Source: Bradyrhizobium sp. ISRA430
GTDB taxonomy: Bacteria > Pseudomonadota > Alphaproteobacteria > Rhizobiales > Xanthobacteraceae
Length of the DNA stretch: 64,000 nt
Direction: 5' to 3'
NCBI RefSeq assembly: GCF_029909975.1
Contig: NZ_CP094516.1
Coordinates: 5,704,001 to 5,768,000 of the forward strand
Position 1 is the stretch's first letter. Every line of letters starts with the position of its first letter. The notes beneath the pieces are model-generated. The model ran no database searches. It was not told the DNA's origin and was given only the letters and a program-made list of their open reading frames with translations. A program made the position numbers and the translations under genes. Positions 17,279-26,154 of the stretch are shown here, one piece after another.

Positions 17279-18160
17279 GTGACCCCGACCGAGTATGAGT
17301 ATCTGCGTAAGTTCCTGAGGGATCATTCCGGTCTCGACCTGTCCGCAGACAAGCAATATCTGATCGAAAGCCGCCTGCTGCCGCTCGCCCGCAAGGCCGG
17401 GCTCTCGGGCATCACCGAGCTCGTGCAGAAGCTGCAGGGCCTGGGATCGAGTGCGCTCGCGACCAGCGTGGTCGAAGCCATGACCACCAACGAGACCTTC
17501 TTCTTCCGCGACAAGGTGCCGTTCGACCATTTCCGCGACACCATCATGCCGGAAGTCCTCAAGGCGCGCGCCGGCCGCCGCAGCCTGCGCATCTGGTGCG
17601 CCGCCGGCTCGACCGGGCAGGAGCCCTATTCGCTGGCAATGTGCCTGAAGGAGATGGGCGCCGTGCTCACCGGCTGGCGCGTCGAGATCATTGCGACCGA
17701 CCTGTCGCAGGAGGTGCTGGAGAAGGCCAAGGCCGGCATCTACAGCCAGTTCGAAGTGCAGCGCGGCCTGCCGATCCAGATGCTGGTCAAACATTTCAAG
17801 CAGATCGGCGAGACCTGGCAGATCAATCCCGAGCTGCGTGCGATGATCCAGCACCGGCAGCTCAACCTGCTGCACGATTTCGCGCAGCTCGGCACGTTCG
17901 ACGTCATCTTCTGCCGCAACGTGCTGATCTATTTCGATCAGGACACCAAGATCAACATCTTCAACCGCCTCGCCCGCCAGATCGAAGCCGACGGCTTCCT
18001 GGTGCTGGGGGCCGCGGAAACCGTGGTCGGACTGACCGATGCCTTCAGGCCCATTGCGGAGCGCCGCGGTCTCTACAAGCCCAATGACGGCCGTGTGGCG
18101 GCCGGCAGGCCGGCGCTCGCCGGCGCAGCACCGCGCATGGCGGCGATAGCAGGATTGTAA
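17279..18160 (+). CDS. cheR: Chemotaxis protein methyltransferase CheR
   Basis: 293 residues. The N-terminal helical CheR domain carries AMTTNETFFFRD; the SAM-binding domain shows RIWCAAGSTGQEPYSLAM, IIATDLS and FDVIFCRNVLIYFD. It methylates receptor glutamates. GTG 17279 is supported by GAGAGG seven bases upstream. No cheB methylesterase gene follows or precedes it in this window, although cheB usually accompanies cheR. Confidence 0.93.
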   Translation: MTPTEYEYLRKFLRDHSGLDLSADKQYLIESRLLPLARKAGLSGITELVQKLQGLGSSALATSVVEAMTTNETFFFRDKVPFDHFRDTIMPEVLKARAGRRSLRIWCAAGSTGQEPYSLAMCLKEMGAVLTGWRVEIIATDLSQEVLEKAKAGIYSQFEVQRGLPIQMLVKHFKQIGETWQINPELRAMIQHRQLNLLHDFAQLGTFDVIFCRNVLIYFDQDTKINIFNRLARQIEADGFLVLGAAETVVGLTDAFRPIAERRGLYKPNDGRVAAGRPALAGAAPRMAAIAGL

Positions 18161-18162
18161 GC

Positions 18163-18480
18163 ATGGCCGAGGATGGAAAAGGTGCGGAGCGCGTCACGTT
18201 CAGTCGCGGCTATGATGTCTGCATCATGGCCATCGACGGCACTTGGCGCCGCGACTGCAAGCTCAACGCGATTTCCGACACCGACGCCATCCTCACGGTG
18301 GAAGGCTCGATCCAGGGGTTGAACCTGAAGGAGTTCTTCCTGCTGCTGTCGTCCACGGGGCTCGCCTATCGTCGCTGCGAGCTGGTGCGTGTTAACGGCG
18401 CCGAAATGGACATCCAGTTCCTGCGCGGCAAGAACAGGAAGAAGCGCGGCGCGGGCGGCGGCCACGATGCCGCGGCTTGA
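18163..18480 (+). CDS. PilZ-like domain protein
   Basis: 105 residues starting two bases after the cheR stop, so translation is probably coupled. A motif like the PilZ RxxxR box is present but altered (GTWRRDCKLNAISDTDAIL), followed by a beta-barrel-like pattern, ending in a basic and glycine-rich tail (KNRKKRGAGGGHD). PilZ domains bind c-di-GMP. Whether this one does is uncertain because the second arginine and the D/N-x-S-x-x-G element are not canonical. Position in the che operon suggests it tunes chemotaxis output. Confidence 0.65.
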   Translation: MAEDGKGAERVTFSRGYDVCIMAIDGTWRRDCKLNAISDTDAILTVEGSIQGLNLKEFFLLLSSTGLAYRRCELVRVNGAEMDIQFLRGKNRKKRGAGGGHDAAA

Positions 18481-18620
18481 TCCCGCGCGCGTCTCGTGTC
18501 TCCTTCCGGATCGTTGCTTCACATTTGCTAAAACATCCGAGTGAATTCTCTGCAGCGGCTTTACGCGGCCTAAGCGCGAGCCGTGTATCAGTTGCCGGTC
18601 TCAAATCGCAGGGTACGGAA

Positions 18621-19124
18621 ATGCCAAGAAGCTCTCTCTCCCCCATCCCGTCGAATCTGCCCGATGTCGCCGAGCGGCGCGCGCTTCAGCTCCTGGTCGT
18701 CGACGACGATGCCACGCAGCGCAGCCTGATCACGGTCGCCGCTAAGCAGGCCGGCCATGAGGTCACGGTGGCGCCGTCGGTCGCGGAAGCGATCCAGAAA
18801 CTCCGGTCCGCGCGCTTCGACTGCGTGACGCTCGATCTCGTGCTGGAGGATGGCGACGGCATCGATGTGCTGCGCGAGATGGCGGAGGCGAAGTTCTCAG
18901 GCTCGGTGATCGTCGTCAGCGGAATGGACGGCAAGCGTCGCAGCGCCGCCCGCAGCTTTGCCCGCTCCGTCGGAATCGAGCTGCAGAGCCTGCCGAAGCC
19001 GCTGGATCTGGCCGCGCTGCGCATCAGCCTCGCCAATCTCGGCAAGACCGCGATGGGGCTGCCGGCGATCCACACCTGGGGCGGCGTGGCCACTGACGCG
19101 ATCGTGTCGCGCCACCGCGCCTGA
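18621..19124 (+). CDS. Stand-alone receiver-domain response regulator
   Basis: 167 residues. A receiver domain spans about 20-140: acidic pair in LLVVDDDATQRS, phosphoacceptor in CVTLDLVLEDGDG, switch serine in VIVVSGMDG, lysine in LPKPLDL. The short C-terminal extension (GLPAIHTWGGVATDAI) has no recognised output domain. ATG 18621 has a GGTACGGAA site. Likely a phosphorelay intermediate acting with the neighbouring chemotaxis or hybrid kinase genes. Confidence 0.8.
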   Translation: MPRSSLSPIPSNLPDVAERRALQLLVVDDDATQRSLITVAAKQAGHEVTVAPSVAEAIQKLRSARFDCVTLDLVLEDGDGIDVLREMAEAKFSGSVIVVSGMDGKRRSAARSFARSVGIELQSLPKPLDLAALRISLANLGKTAMGLPAIHTWGGVATDAIVSRHRA

Positions 19125-19134
19125 TACGCGGAAC

Positions 19135-19467
19135 TTACTCTGCGGTCAGATGCGGCAGGTCCGTCGCGCTGACCGCGATCTCCGCCGGGCCGCCGGATTC
19201 CGACAGGCATTGCAGCGCTTCGCTGAGCTCCGCCCGGCAAGCATTGAGGGCCGCGCTCGCCGTGGCATAGCGCGGAGTGATGTCGTCCAGCACGAAAACG
19301 TCAGTGGAACCCGCCGCGTCGCGATTGTCGTCGTGAGACATCGCTGCGTCGATCAGGCGCATGCTGATCTCGATCCGCGCGATCAGAGAGCGAAGGTCCG
19401 CAGCGATCAACTGATAGCTGTCGGATGCGAGCATCGTGACGAGAGGCGTGCTAGCAGAATTTAGCAT
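19135..19467 (-). CDS. Hypothetical protein, 110 residues
   Basis: ATG 19467 is preceded by GGAG at about eight bases. The protein is helical and acidic (SYQLIAADLRSLIARIEISM, then ALNACRAELSEALQCLSESGG), with no signal peptide or helix in the membrane. It may be a small helical-bundle partner of the surrounding response regulators, but that rests only on position. It is convergent with the stand-alone receiver gene, with a 10-base gap. Confidence 0.5.
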   Translation of the reverse strand: MLNSASTPLVTMLASDSYQLIAADLRSLIARIEISMRLIDAAMSHDDNRDAAGSTDVFVLDDITPRYATASAALNACRAELSEALQCLSESGGPAEIAVSATDLPHLTAE

Positions 19468-19620
19468 GGATATTCTCCATCCTCTGCAAATAGGCCCCTT
19501 GCCGCTACTTGTGCGTTAAGTCCATGTCCCGTACAAATACGGGTGAGCGGCGAATCCGCGCCGGACGCCATAAAACGGTGGCGCGGACGCGAGTCCTTTA
19601 ATGCCAAATGGACGTGGCAC

Positions 19621-20256
19621 ATGGCCGAACAAACCTCTCGTGGCGAGATCTTCGTGGTCGACGACGACCCTGCCGTTCGCGACACCCTTTCGATGGTGCT
19701 GAAGGCGGCGGGCTATGAGGTGATCTGTTTTGCAGATGGCGCAGCATTGCTTTCCGTCGCGCGAAGCCGAACACCGGCTGCGATCCTGCTCGACGTGCAC
19801 ATTCCCGGAAAGTCCGGCCTCGATATCCTCAGGGAGCTGCATGGCGAGGATTATCCGGCGCCGATCTTCATGATCTCCGGTCAGGGCGACATCGCGATGG
19901 CCGTGAGCGCGATCAAGAACGGCGCGCTCGATTTCATCGAGAAGCCGTTTCGCGGCAGCGAGATCGTGAGCCGGCTGGAAGAGGCGATCGGCGCCTATGC
20001 ACGGCGGCAGGCGCAGAACGCGTCGCCGAAATTCGGCTCGTTGCATTTCCCCGGACGCGAGCCGCTGACCCGCCGTGAACGCGAAGTGCTCGAGCAATTC
20101 GCCTCCGGTGCCTCCAACAAGGAAGCGGGCCGTACGCTCGGGATCAGCCCGCGGACCATCGAGGACCACCGCGCCAACATCATGAAGAAGCTCGGTGCCC
20201 GCAATGCCGCCGATCTGATCCGTATCGTGATGACCGCGGCCCAGCGCGCATCGTAG
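19621..20256 (+). CDS. FixJ/NarL-type response regulator
   Basis: 211 residues. A receiver (about 10-125) has FVVDDDPAVRD, phosphoacceptor in ILLDVHIPGKSG, FMISGQGD and FIEKPF. The C-terminal LuxR helix-turn-helix has LTRREREVLEQFASGASN and ISPRTIEDHRANIMKKLGAR. It activates or represses transcription when phosphorylated. ATG 19621 is chosen because the receiver starts soon after; the upstream in-frame ATG 19543 would add 26 poorly conserved residues. The HTH closely resembles that of the LuxR-type protein at 10022. The adjacent hybrid kinase is a plausible partner. Confidence 0.88.
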   Translation: MAEQTSRGEIFVVDDDPAVRDTLSMVLKAAGYEVICFADGAALLSVARSRTPAAILLDVHIPGKSGLDILRELHGEDYPAPIFMISGQGDIAMAVSAIKNGALDFIEKPFRGSEIVSRLEEAIGAYARRQAQNASPKFGSLHFPGREPLTRREREVLEQFASGASNKEAGRTLGISPRTIEDHRANIMKKLGARNAADLIRIVMTAAQRAS

Positions 20257-20289
20257 GTTCAATCGACGTCACCGCAGTATCCATGTTCG

Positions 20290-20400
20290 TCATTCCGGGG
20301 CGCGACGAAGTCGCGAACCCGGAATCCATTCATCCACGTACTCTGCGGCCGATGGATTCCGCGCTTCCTCGCTCCGCTCGGACCCCGAATGACGCATTGG
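20290..20400. repeat. REP-like palindromic element
   Basis: A hairpin (20292-20325) pairs ATTCCGGG with CCCGGAAT around a CGCGA/TCGCG inner stem, followed by a second partly palindromic part ending ACCCCGAATGACG. It lies between convergent genes (FixJ-like regulator and hybrid kinase). Related hairpins occur at 29533 and 31608. Confidence 0.65.
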
Positions 20401-20423
20401 ACTGTCGGAGGCACAAATTAGAA

Positions 20424-23400
20424 TTATCCCTCCAGCGCCTTGCGCAGGATTCGTGCGAGATCCGATTTGCGATAGGGCTTTGCCAGCAGCAGCACGCCTG
20501 AATCCAGCCGCCCGTGATGGATGATCGCGTTCTCGGTATAGCCCGACGTGTAGACCACCTTGAGGCCGGGCCGCGTCTTCTGCAATTCGTCGGCGAGCTG
20601 CCGCCCGTTCATCCTGCCCGGCATGATCACGTCGGTGAAGAGCAGGTCGAACGGCTTGCCGGCCGCGACGATCGCGAGCGCCTCCGCAGCGTTGGCCGCC
20701 TGCAGGGTGACGTAGCCGAGCGAATGGAGCTGCGTCAGCACGTAGTCGCGCACCAGCCGGTCGTCCTCGACCACGAGGATGGTCTCGCGCCCGCCCTCGA
20801 TGGTCGCCGGCGTCACACCTTCGCCGACCGCCGTGGCGGTCTTGCCGGGCGGCAAGTACATCTTGATCGTGGTGCCGTGGCCCTCCTCGCTGTAAATCTT
20901 GATGTGGCCCGCGGACTGCTTGACGAAGCCGTAGACCATGGAGAGCCCGAGGCCGGTGCCCTTGCCGAGTCCCTTCGAGGTGAAGAAGGGATCGAAGACC
21001 CTCGCCAGCATGTTGGCGGGGATGCCGGTGCCGGTATCGCTGACCGCTATCAGCACGTAGTGGCCGGGCCGGACGTCGTTGACGCTGGCATAGACCTCAT
21101 CGAGATAGGCGCCGCCCGTCTCGAGGATCAGCTTGCCGCCGCTTGGCATGGCGTCGCGGGCGTTGAGCGCGAGGTTGAGCAGCGCGGTGGTGAGCTGGTT
21201 GGGATCGACGATGGCCACGCAGCTCTCGTCCTCGAACACGGACTCGATCTGGATCTGCTCGCCCAGCGTCGGCCGCAACAGCTTCGCGGTGTCGATGACC
21301 AGCGCATTGACGTCGATCTCGCGCGGCTGCAACGGTTGTTTGCGCGCGAAGGCGAGCAGATGCTGGGTCAGCTCGGCGCCGCGGGCGGCGGCCTCGTCGA
21401 TCATCCTGGTGATGGCCGCGAGCTGCGGCTCCTTCTCCACCGCCCCCGCCAGGATCTCGATCGTTCCGGTGATGACGGTGAGGATGTTGTTGAAGTCGTG
21501 CGCCACGCCGCCGGTGAGCTGGCCGACCGCCTCCATCTTCTCCGCATGGCGGATGCGCTCCTCGGCCGCGATCTTGTCGGTGAGGTCGCGGTAGAAGATG
21601 TTAAAGAGCAGACCCTCGCGGCGCTTCAGCGCCGTGACGCTCAGCTCGGCCTTGAACTCCCTGCCGTCGCGGCGCCGGCACACGAGCTCCCGGCGGCGGT
21701 TGAGCGTCTTGCCGTCGCCGGATTCCAGGAAGCGCTTCAGCCCGGCCCGGATCCTGTCGCGATCGCCCTCGGCGACGATCAGGTCGATCGTGCTCTTGCC
21801 GATCACCTCGTCGCGGCGCCAGCCGAAGAGCTGCTCGGCCTGCGAGTTCCAGTTCAGGATGTTGCTGGCCTCGTCGGTCTGGACGAAGGCGTCGAGCGCG
21901 GTCTCGACGATGTTGCGGGCGAGGCGTTCACTTTCGCGCAGGGATTCCTGCGCGAGCCGCGCCTCGGTCATGTCGCGCCCGACGAAGAAGAAGCGCCTCG
22001 CCTGTTCGGACCAGTTGCCGAGCCACGATAGCCAGACCTCGTGCCCGTCCTTGTGGAGGCAGCGGGTGTCGCCGAGTCTGGGGTGTTCGCCGCGCCGGAG
22101 TGCGCGCATCTCCTCGCGGGCTTGCTCCAGATGGTCGGGATGAATGAAGTCGACGCCGGTGCGACCGATCATCTCCTCGGGCCGATAGCCAAGGATGGCC
22201 TCGCTGCTCGGGCTGATCTGCGCCACCTCACCTTGCGAATTCATGATCATGATCAGGTCCTGCGAGGCATCGAAGATCTGCCGCCGTTCCTCGAGCTGCT
22301 GCTGGAGCGCCCGCTCGGTCCGCCGTGCCTCGGTGAGGCTGCGCGCGGAGCCGGAGGCTCCGATGATCTCGCCATCGGGCCCCCTGATCGGCGAAAGGCC
22401 GAGCGAGATCTCGACCGGCGTGCCGTCCTTGCGCAGGCGCACCGTCTCGAAGCGTTCGATCGGCTCGCCTCGCGCGATCCGCCGTAAAATGTCCTTGCCC
22501 TGCTCGCGGCGCTCGGGCGGCACGATGATCGAGGTGGATTTGCCGATCGCCTCGTCCGCCGAGTAGCCATAGAGGTGCTCGGCGGCAGGATTCCAGCCGG
22601 TGATGATGGCATCAAGCGATTGCATCACGATCGCATCGTCGGATGATTCGACAGCGGCGCTGAACAAGCGCTCGCGCGCTGCATGATGGCTCCGCGCGGC
22701 CTCGGTGCGGCGATGCTCTTGAACCTCGCGTTCGAGAGCGGCTGTTTTCGCCCGCGTCTCTTCCACCATCTGGGCAAAGGCCCGTGCCAGCACGCCCGTC
22801 TCGCCGCTGGCGTCGACGGGAATGTCCGCCGGCCGTCCGCTGCCGATCGCCTCCACCGCCGCGGTCAGGCGCCCGATCGGGCGAGTCAATGAACGCGCCA
22901 GGAACACGGCGAGCAAGGCCGCGGCGAGGACGGCAAGCACGCCGACCAGTGAGGACGTTTTTTGAATGGCCGCCGGCACGCGATCGAACACGGACGGAGG
23001 AACTGTCTGGATGATTGCGATCCATTCCTTGCCCGCAAGCAGCGTCGGCGCGATCGCGGCGCCGCTCGGCCGGCCTGACCCGTCGGTCATGAGCTGGGTG
23101 GATCCTTCCAGCGTGCCGGCCAGGGTTGCAAAATATGGAAAGTCATTGCGCCAGTCGGTGGGGTGGCCGCGCAATGAGCCGAATTCTCGTGCGCGATCGG
23201 GATGGACGAGATAGTCGCCGCGCAGATTCACGACGTAAATCTCTTCCCCCGAGCCCGCAGTCGCGCGGACTCGGTCGAGTGCCGGACGCATGTCGATATT
23301 GGCGATGATGATACCGAACGGCTTGCCGTCCGCCGTGAATAATGGCGTCGCGACCCGCAGATTCGGAATGTGAGAGGTCGTGGTGCCCCCCTGGCGGGTG

Positions 23401-24020
23401 GCGAGATCGATCGGCGAAACATAGATTTCGCCCGGCGCCAGTCGAATCGTTTCCTGAAAGTAGGTTCGCTCGCTCTTGCGCTGCAGTTCGTTGCTGGGGA
23501 CGATTCGTGCCGCCCCGTTCGGGCCGGAGTGATCGACGCGGACCAGCTCGCGCTGATCGTCGTCGAGACCGATGATTCGAAACTGCCCATAGCTGGGTTT
23601 GGCCTCGATCTCGGCCGCGAGCCGCGCCGCGATGCGCTCGCGCCAGGTTTGCTCCGAAACGCCGTCAAGCGGGTCAATGCCTCCGCCGATGTGAGCGCGG
23701 ATCAGGCCGTTGATGGCTGCGGCGGAGCGATAGCCGAGGAGATCGCCGCGAGCTCCCGCAACGTAGGATTCAAGATTGGTCGCCAACAGGCGCGACTGGA
23801 CCTCGACGCGCTCCAGAACCCGTGGAATGACGGCTTGCGTAAGGTTGTGATAGCCGAGCCAGCCGACTGCGGCCACGGTCACTGCCACCAGCAGGATCAT
23901 CGCGATGGCGAGCCGCGTTGCGAGCGTCATGGGGTCATTCGCACCGCTTGCCGAATGGCCGCGCCCGTTCTGACCTGGAACAGAACGAAGATCTTTGTCA
24001 TCGGCAGCCGGTGCTGACAT
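20424..24020 (-). CDS. Membrane hybrid histidine kinase (Cache-HAMP-PAS3-HK-REC)
   Basis: 1198 residues. Helix 1 (about 33-57), a periplasmic Cache-type sensor (about 65-330), helix 2 (about 341-365), HAMP, three PAS segments (about 445-565, 575-690, 695-815), a HisKA domain with His in GGVAHDFNNILTV, an ATPase with NLALNARDAMP, DTGTGIP and GTGLGLSMVYGF, and a C-terminal receiver (FDLLFTDVIMPGRMNG). It senses a small periplasmic ligand and probably phosphorylates its own receiver. ATG 24020 overlaps a truncated receiver frame; ATG 23930 just before helix 1 is an alternative start. Confidence 0.92.
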   Translation of the reverse strand: MSAPAADDKDLRSVPGQNGRGHSASGANDPMTLATRLAIAMILLVAVTVAAVGWLGYHNLTQAVIPRVLERVEVQSRLLATNLESYVAGARGDLLGYRSAAAINGLIRAHIGGGIDPLDGVSEQTWRERIAARLAAEIEAKPSYGQFRIIGLDDDQRELVRVDHSGPNGAARIVPSNELQRKSERTYFQETIRLAPGEIYVSPIDLATRQGGTTTSHIPNLRVATPLFTADGKPFGIIIANIDMRPALDRVRATAGSGEEIYVVNLRGDYLVHPDRAREFGSLRGHPTDWRNDFPYFATLAGTLEGSTQLMTDGSGRPSGAAIAPTLLAGKEWIAIIQTVPPSVFDRVPAAIQKTSSLVGVLAVLAAALLAVFLARSLTRPIGRLTAAVEAIGSGRPADIPVDASGETGVLARAFAQMVEETRAKTAALEREVQEHRRTEAARSHHAARERLFSAAVESSDDAIVMQSLDAIITGWNPAAEHLYGYSADEAIGKSTSIIVPPERREQGKDILRRIARGEPIERFETVRLRKDGTPVEISLGLSPIRGPDGEIIGASGSARSLTEARRTERALQQQLEERRQIFDASQDLIMIMNSQGEVAQISPSSEAILGYRPEEMIGRTGVDFIHPDHLEQAREEMRALRRGEHPRLGDTRCLHKDGHEVWLSWLGNWSEQARRFFFVGRDMTEARLAQESLRESERLARNIVETALDAFVQTDEASNILNWNSQAEQLFGWRRDEVIGKSTIDLIVAEGDRDRIRAGLKRFLESGDGKTLNRRRELVCRRRDGREFKAELSVTALKRREGLLFNIFYRDLTDKIAAEERIRHAEKMEAVGQLTGGVAHDFNNILTVITGTIEILAGAVEKEPQLAAITRMIDEAAARGAELTQHLLAFARKQPLQPREIDVNALVIDTAKLLRPTLGEQIQIESVFEDESCVAIVDPNQLTTALLNLALNARDAMPSGGKLILETGGAYLDEVYASVNDVRPGHYVLIAVSDTGTGIPANMLARVFDPFFTSKGLGKGTGLGLSMVYGFVKQSAGHIKIYSEEGHGTTIKMYLPPGKTATAVGEGVTPATIEGGRETILVVEDDRLVRDYVLTQLHSLGYVTLQAANAAEALAIVAAGKPFDLLFTDVIMPGRMNGRQLADELQKTRPGLKVVYTSGYTENAIIHHGRLDSGVLLLAKPYRKSDLARILRKALEG

Positions 24021-24222
24021 CGGAAGCCTCCAGCCGGACCGCCGTCAGGCAGCCTGTCCTTTCCAAGATGAGCCGGGTCGCGATCTGCACGGCCGGATCG
24101 TCATCCACGATCAGGAGGTTGGCCAAATTCCAGTCCTCCGAGCCCGATAGGAGGTCCAACTCGATGGTTGGAGTCGACGCATCAAGTGCGAAATTGTTGC
24201 GCGGATTCTGCCCGGCCCGCAA
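23998..24222 (-). pseudogene. Truncated receiver-domain remnant
   Basis: A 74-codon frame whose middle reads LANLLIVDDDPAVQIATRLI, the beta1-alpha1 start of a response-regulator receiver, then loses similarity (CLTAVRLEASDVSTGC) and stops. The phosphoacceptor half is missing. It overlaps the start of the hybrid kinase by 23 bases in another frame. It could be a decayed regulator or a leader that couples translation to the kinase. Confidence 0.5.
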
Positions 24223-24323
24223 GCGCTTCGGCGGCCTTCCGCCCCGCGCGGCCCGATATTGCGTCGCAGCCTTGGTGTATACCTGCCTGCGTGCATACGG
24301 GCAGCCCGCTGCCGGCCGGCGCC

Positions 24324-25040
24324 CTAATCGCTGAGATATTCGGGATGGCGGGCGCGGATCTTGTCCAACTCGCTCAGCGTTCCCGACAGATGGGTGCGCA
24401 GATGCTGCTGTGCGGCGTCTGCATCGCCGGCCTCGATGGCCCGTGTGATCAGCTTGTGATGGCGCAGGATGTTCTGGGCCTTGCCGGGCGAGGGCAGATG
24501 CAGCCGACGCAGCCGATCGATATGTCCGCTGCGGCTGCGCACCAGGGTCCAGAGCTCCTGCTTGCCGGCGGCGGCATAGAGCTGGGCGTGGAAATCGTTG
24601 TCGGCGGCCATGAAGCTTTCGAAGTCGCCAGCCTTGGCGAATTGCTGCTGGAGCGCGATCGCGTGATCGAGGCGGATGATGAGGGATGAGTCGCGACTTG
24701 CCGCGAGCAGCCGCACGATCTCGAGCTCGAGGGCCTGACGCAGGAAATGTGCCTGCTGGGCGCGGCCGACATCGACGCGGCTGACGACGGTCGCGTGTTG
24801 CGGGAACACGTCGACCAGCCCTTCCTCCTCGAGGCGCATCAAGGCATCGCGAACCGGCGTCGAGCTGACGCCGAACTGTGCGGCCAGCTCAGCACGCGAG
24901 AGGGGTGAGCCCGGCGGCAGCTCAAGGGCGAGGATCGCATTGCGCAGCCGCTCGAACACCTGCGGCGCGGCCTGGCGGGCGCGGTCGAGCCGGGGACCGG
25001 GGCGGGAAGCCGCGCGGGGCGCGGTAGGGGACACTTCCAT
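24324..25040 (-). CDS. GntR-family regulator, FadR/FCD subfamily
   Basis: 238 residues. The N-terminal winged helix (SRAELAAQFGVSSTPVRDALMRLEEEGLV) is typical GntR; the C-terminal FCD helical domain shows ADNDFHAQLYAAAG and HHKLITRAIEAGD, with Asp and His residues that bind a metal and a carboxylate ligand in the family. It is divergent from the ABC transporter/catabolic operon and is likely its repressor, relieved by a sugar acid or other carboxylate. A palindromic operator lies in the gap. Confidence 0.9.
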   Translation of the reverse strand: MEVSPTAPRAASRPGPRLDRARQAAPQVFERLRNAILALELPPGSPLSRAELAAQFGVSSTPVRDALMRLEEEGLVDVFPQHATVVSRVDVGRAQQAHFLRQALELEIVRLLAASRDSSLIIRLDHAIALQQQFAKAGDFESFMAADNDFHAQLYAAAGKQELWTLVRSRSGHIDRLRRLHLPSPGKAQNILRHHKLITRAIEAGDADAAQQHLRTHLSGTLSELDKIRARHPEYLSD

Positions 25041-25067
25041 GACTGCTGTTCCGGCGCGCTTGCCTTT

Positions 25068-25085
25068 GCACTAATACATTAGTGC
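25068..25085. promoter_or_regulatory. Palindromic operator for the GntR regulator
   Basis: GCACTAAT-AC-ATTAGTGC is a perfect 8-base inverted repeat with a two-base centre. It lies 27 bases upstream of the GntR start and about 50 bases upstream of the substrate-binding protein start. FCD-type GntR proteins commonly bind short A/T-containing palindromes of this size, so it is a strong candidate operator controlling both directions. Confidence 0.7.
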
Positions 25086-25134
25086 ATCAGCGGGGTCAAC
25101 GTACCTCACCGCTCTCCGGAGGAAACGATCAACA

Positions 25135-26154
25135 ATGATGACGCAATTGAAGTCCGGCCTTGCCGCCGTCGCCCTGATCGCCGCGACTGTACTGTCGGCG
25201 ACCACGGCAGAGGCGCAGCAGAAATCCGAGATCTCGCTGTCGCGACAGCCCGGCATCTTCTACATGCCGAGCCACATCATGGAGAAGCAGAAGCTCATCG
25301 AGGAGCACGCAGCCAGCCTCGGTGTGCCCGGTGTCACCACCAAATGGGTCACCTTCTCTGGCGGCGGCGCCCAGACCGATGCGCTGCTCGCGGGCGGCGT
25401 CGACATCCTCAACACCGGCACCGGCAATCTGCTCTTGCTGTGGGATCGCACGCGCGGCGGCGTCAAGGGTATCGTCGCGACCTCGGCGCAGCCGATGACA
25501 CTGATCAGCCGCGATCCCAATATCAAGTCGATCAAGGATTTTGGCCCCGCTGACAAGATCGCGGTGCCGACCGTCAAGGTCTCCACGCAGGCCATCGTGC
25601 TGCAGATCGCCGCCGCAGAAATGTTCGGCGCCGACCAGTGGTCGAAGCTCGATGCCAACACCGTGCAGCTCGGTCATCCCGATGCCTATGCGGCGCTGTC
25701 CAATCCCAAGCACGAGGTGCGCAACCACTTCTCGATTCCGCCGTTCACCTTCCTCGAGCTGAAGAATGTGCCGGGAGCGCATGTCGTGCTGAACTCGCCG
25801 GACGTGATGGGCGGCCCGCTCAGCCAGGCGCAGTTTTTCACCTCGACGAAATTCGCCGACGCCAATCCCAAGATCATCCAGGCGGTGCGTGATGCGACCA
25901 AGGAAGCGCAGGACCTGATCCGCAGCGACACGAAGCAGGCCGTCGAGATCTACAAGGAGATCACCGGCGACAAGACCTCGGTCGAGGAGCTGCTCGACCT
26001 CCTGAAGCAGCCCGGCATGATGGAGTGGAACCTCGAGCCGCAGGGCACGATGAAGTTCGCCGCGCATTTGTATCGGACCGGCACGCTGAAGACGCAGCCC
26101 AAGGCATGGACGGACTACTACCTCCCCGTCGCGCACGACCTGAAGGGCAACTGA
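25135..26154 (+). CDS. ABC transporter substrate-binding protein (NitT/TauT type)
   Basis: 339 residues with a signal peptide ([20 protein letters not shown]). The mature protein follows the NMT1/SsuA-like fold: [39 protein letters not shown], then [18 protein letters not shown]. It captures the substrate in the periplasm for the ATPase and permease downstream. GGAGGAAA lies upstream of ATG 25135. Its stop overlaps the ATG of the ATPase gene. The ligand is unknown; context suggests a sugar acid or aromatic carboxylate. Confidence 0.88.
   Translation: MMTQLKSGLAAVALIAATVLSATTAEAQQKSEISLSRQPGIFYMPSHIMEKQKLIEEHAASLGVPGVTTKWVTFSGGGAQTDALLAGGVDILNTGTGNLLLLWDRTRGGVKGIVATSAQPMTLISRDPNIKSIKDFGPADKIAVPTVKVSTQAIVLQIAAAEMFGADQWSKLDANTVQLGHPDAYAALSNPKHEVRNHFSIPPFTFLELKNVPGAHVVLNSPDVMGGPLSQAQFFTSTKFADANPKIIQAVRDATKEAQDLIRSDTKQAVEIYKEITGDKTSVEELLDLLKQPGMMEWNLEPQGTMKFAAHLYRTGTLKTQPKAWTDYYLPVAHDLKGN

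Noticed and set aside
20514-22031. 505-codon plus-strand frame opposite the hybrid kinase
   Set aside because: Antisense shadow; the minus-strand frame has all kinase motifs.
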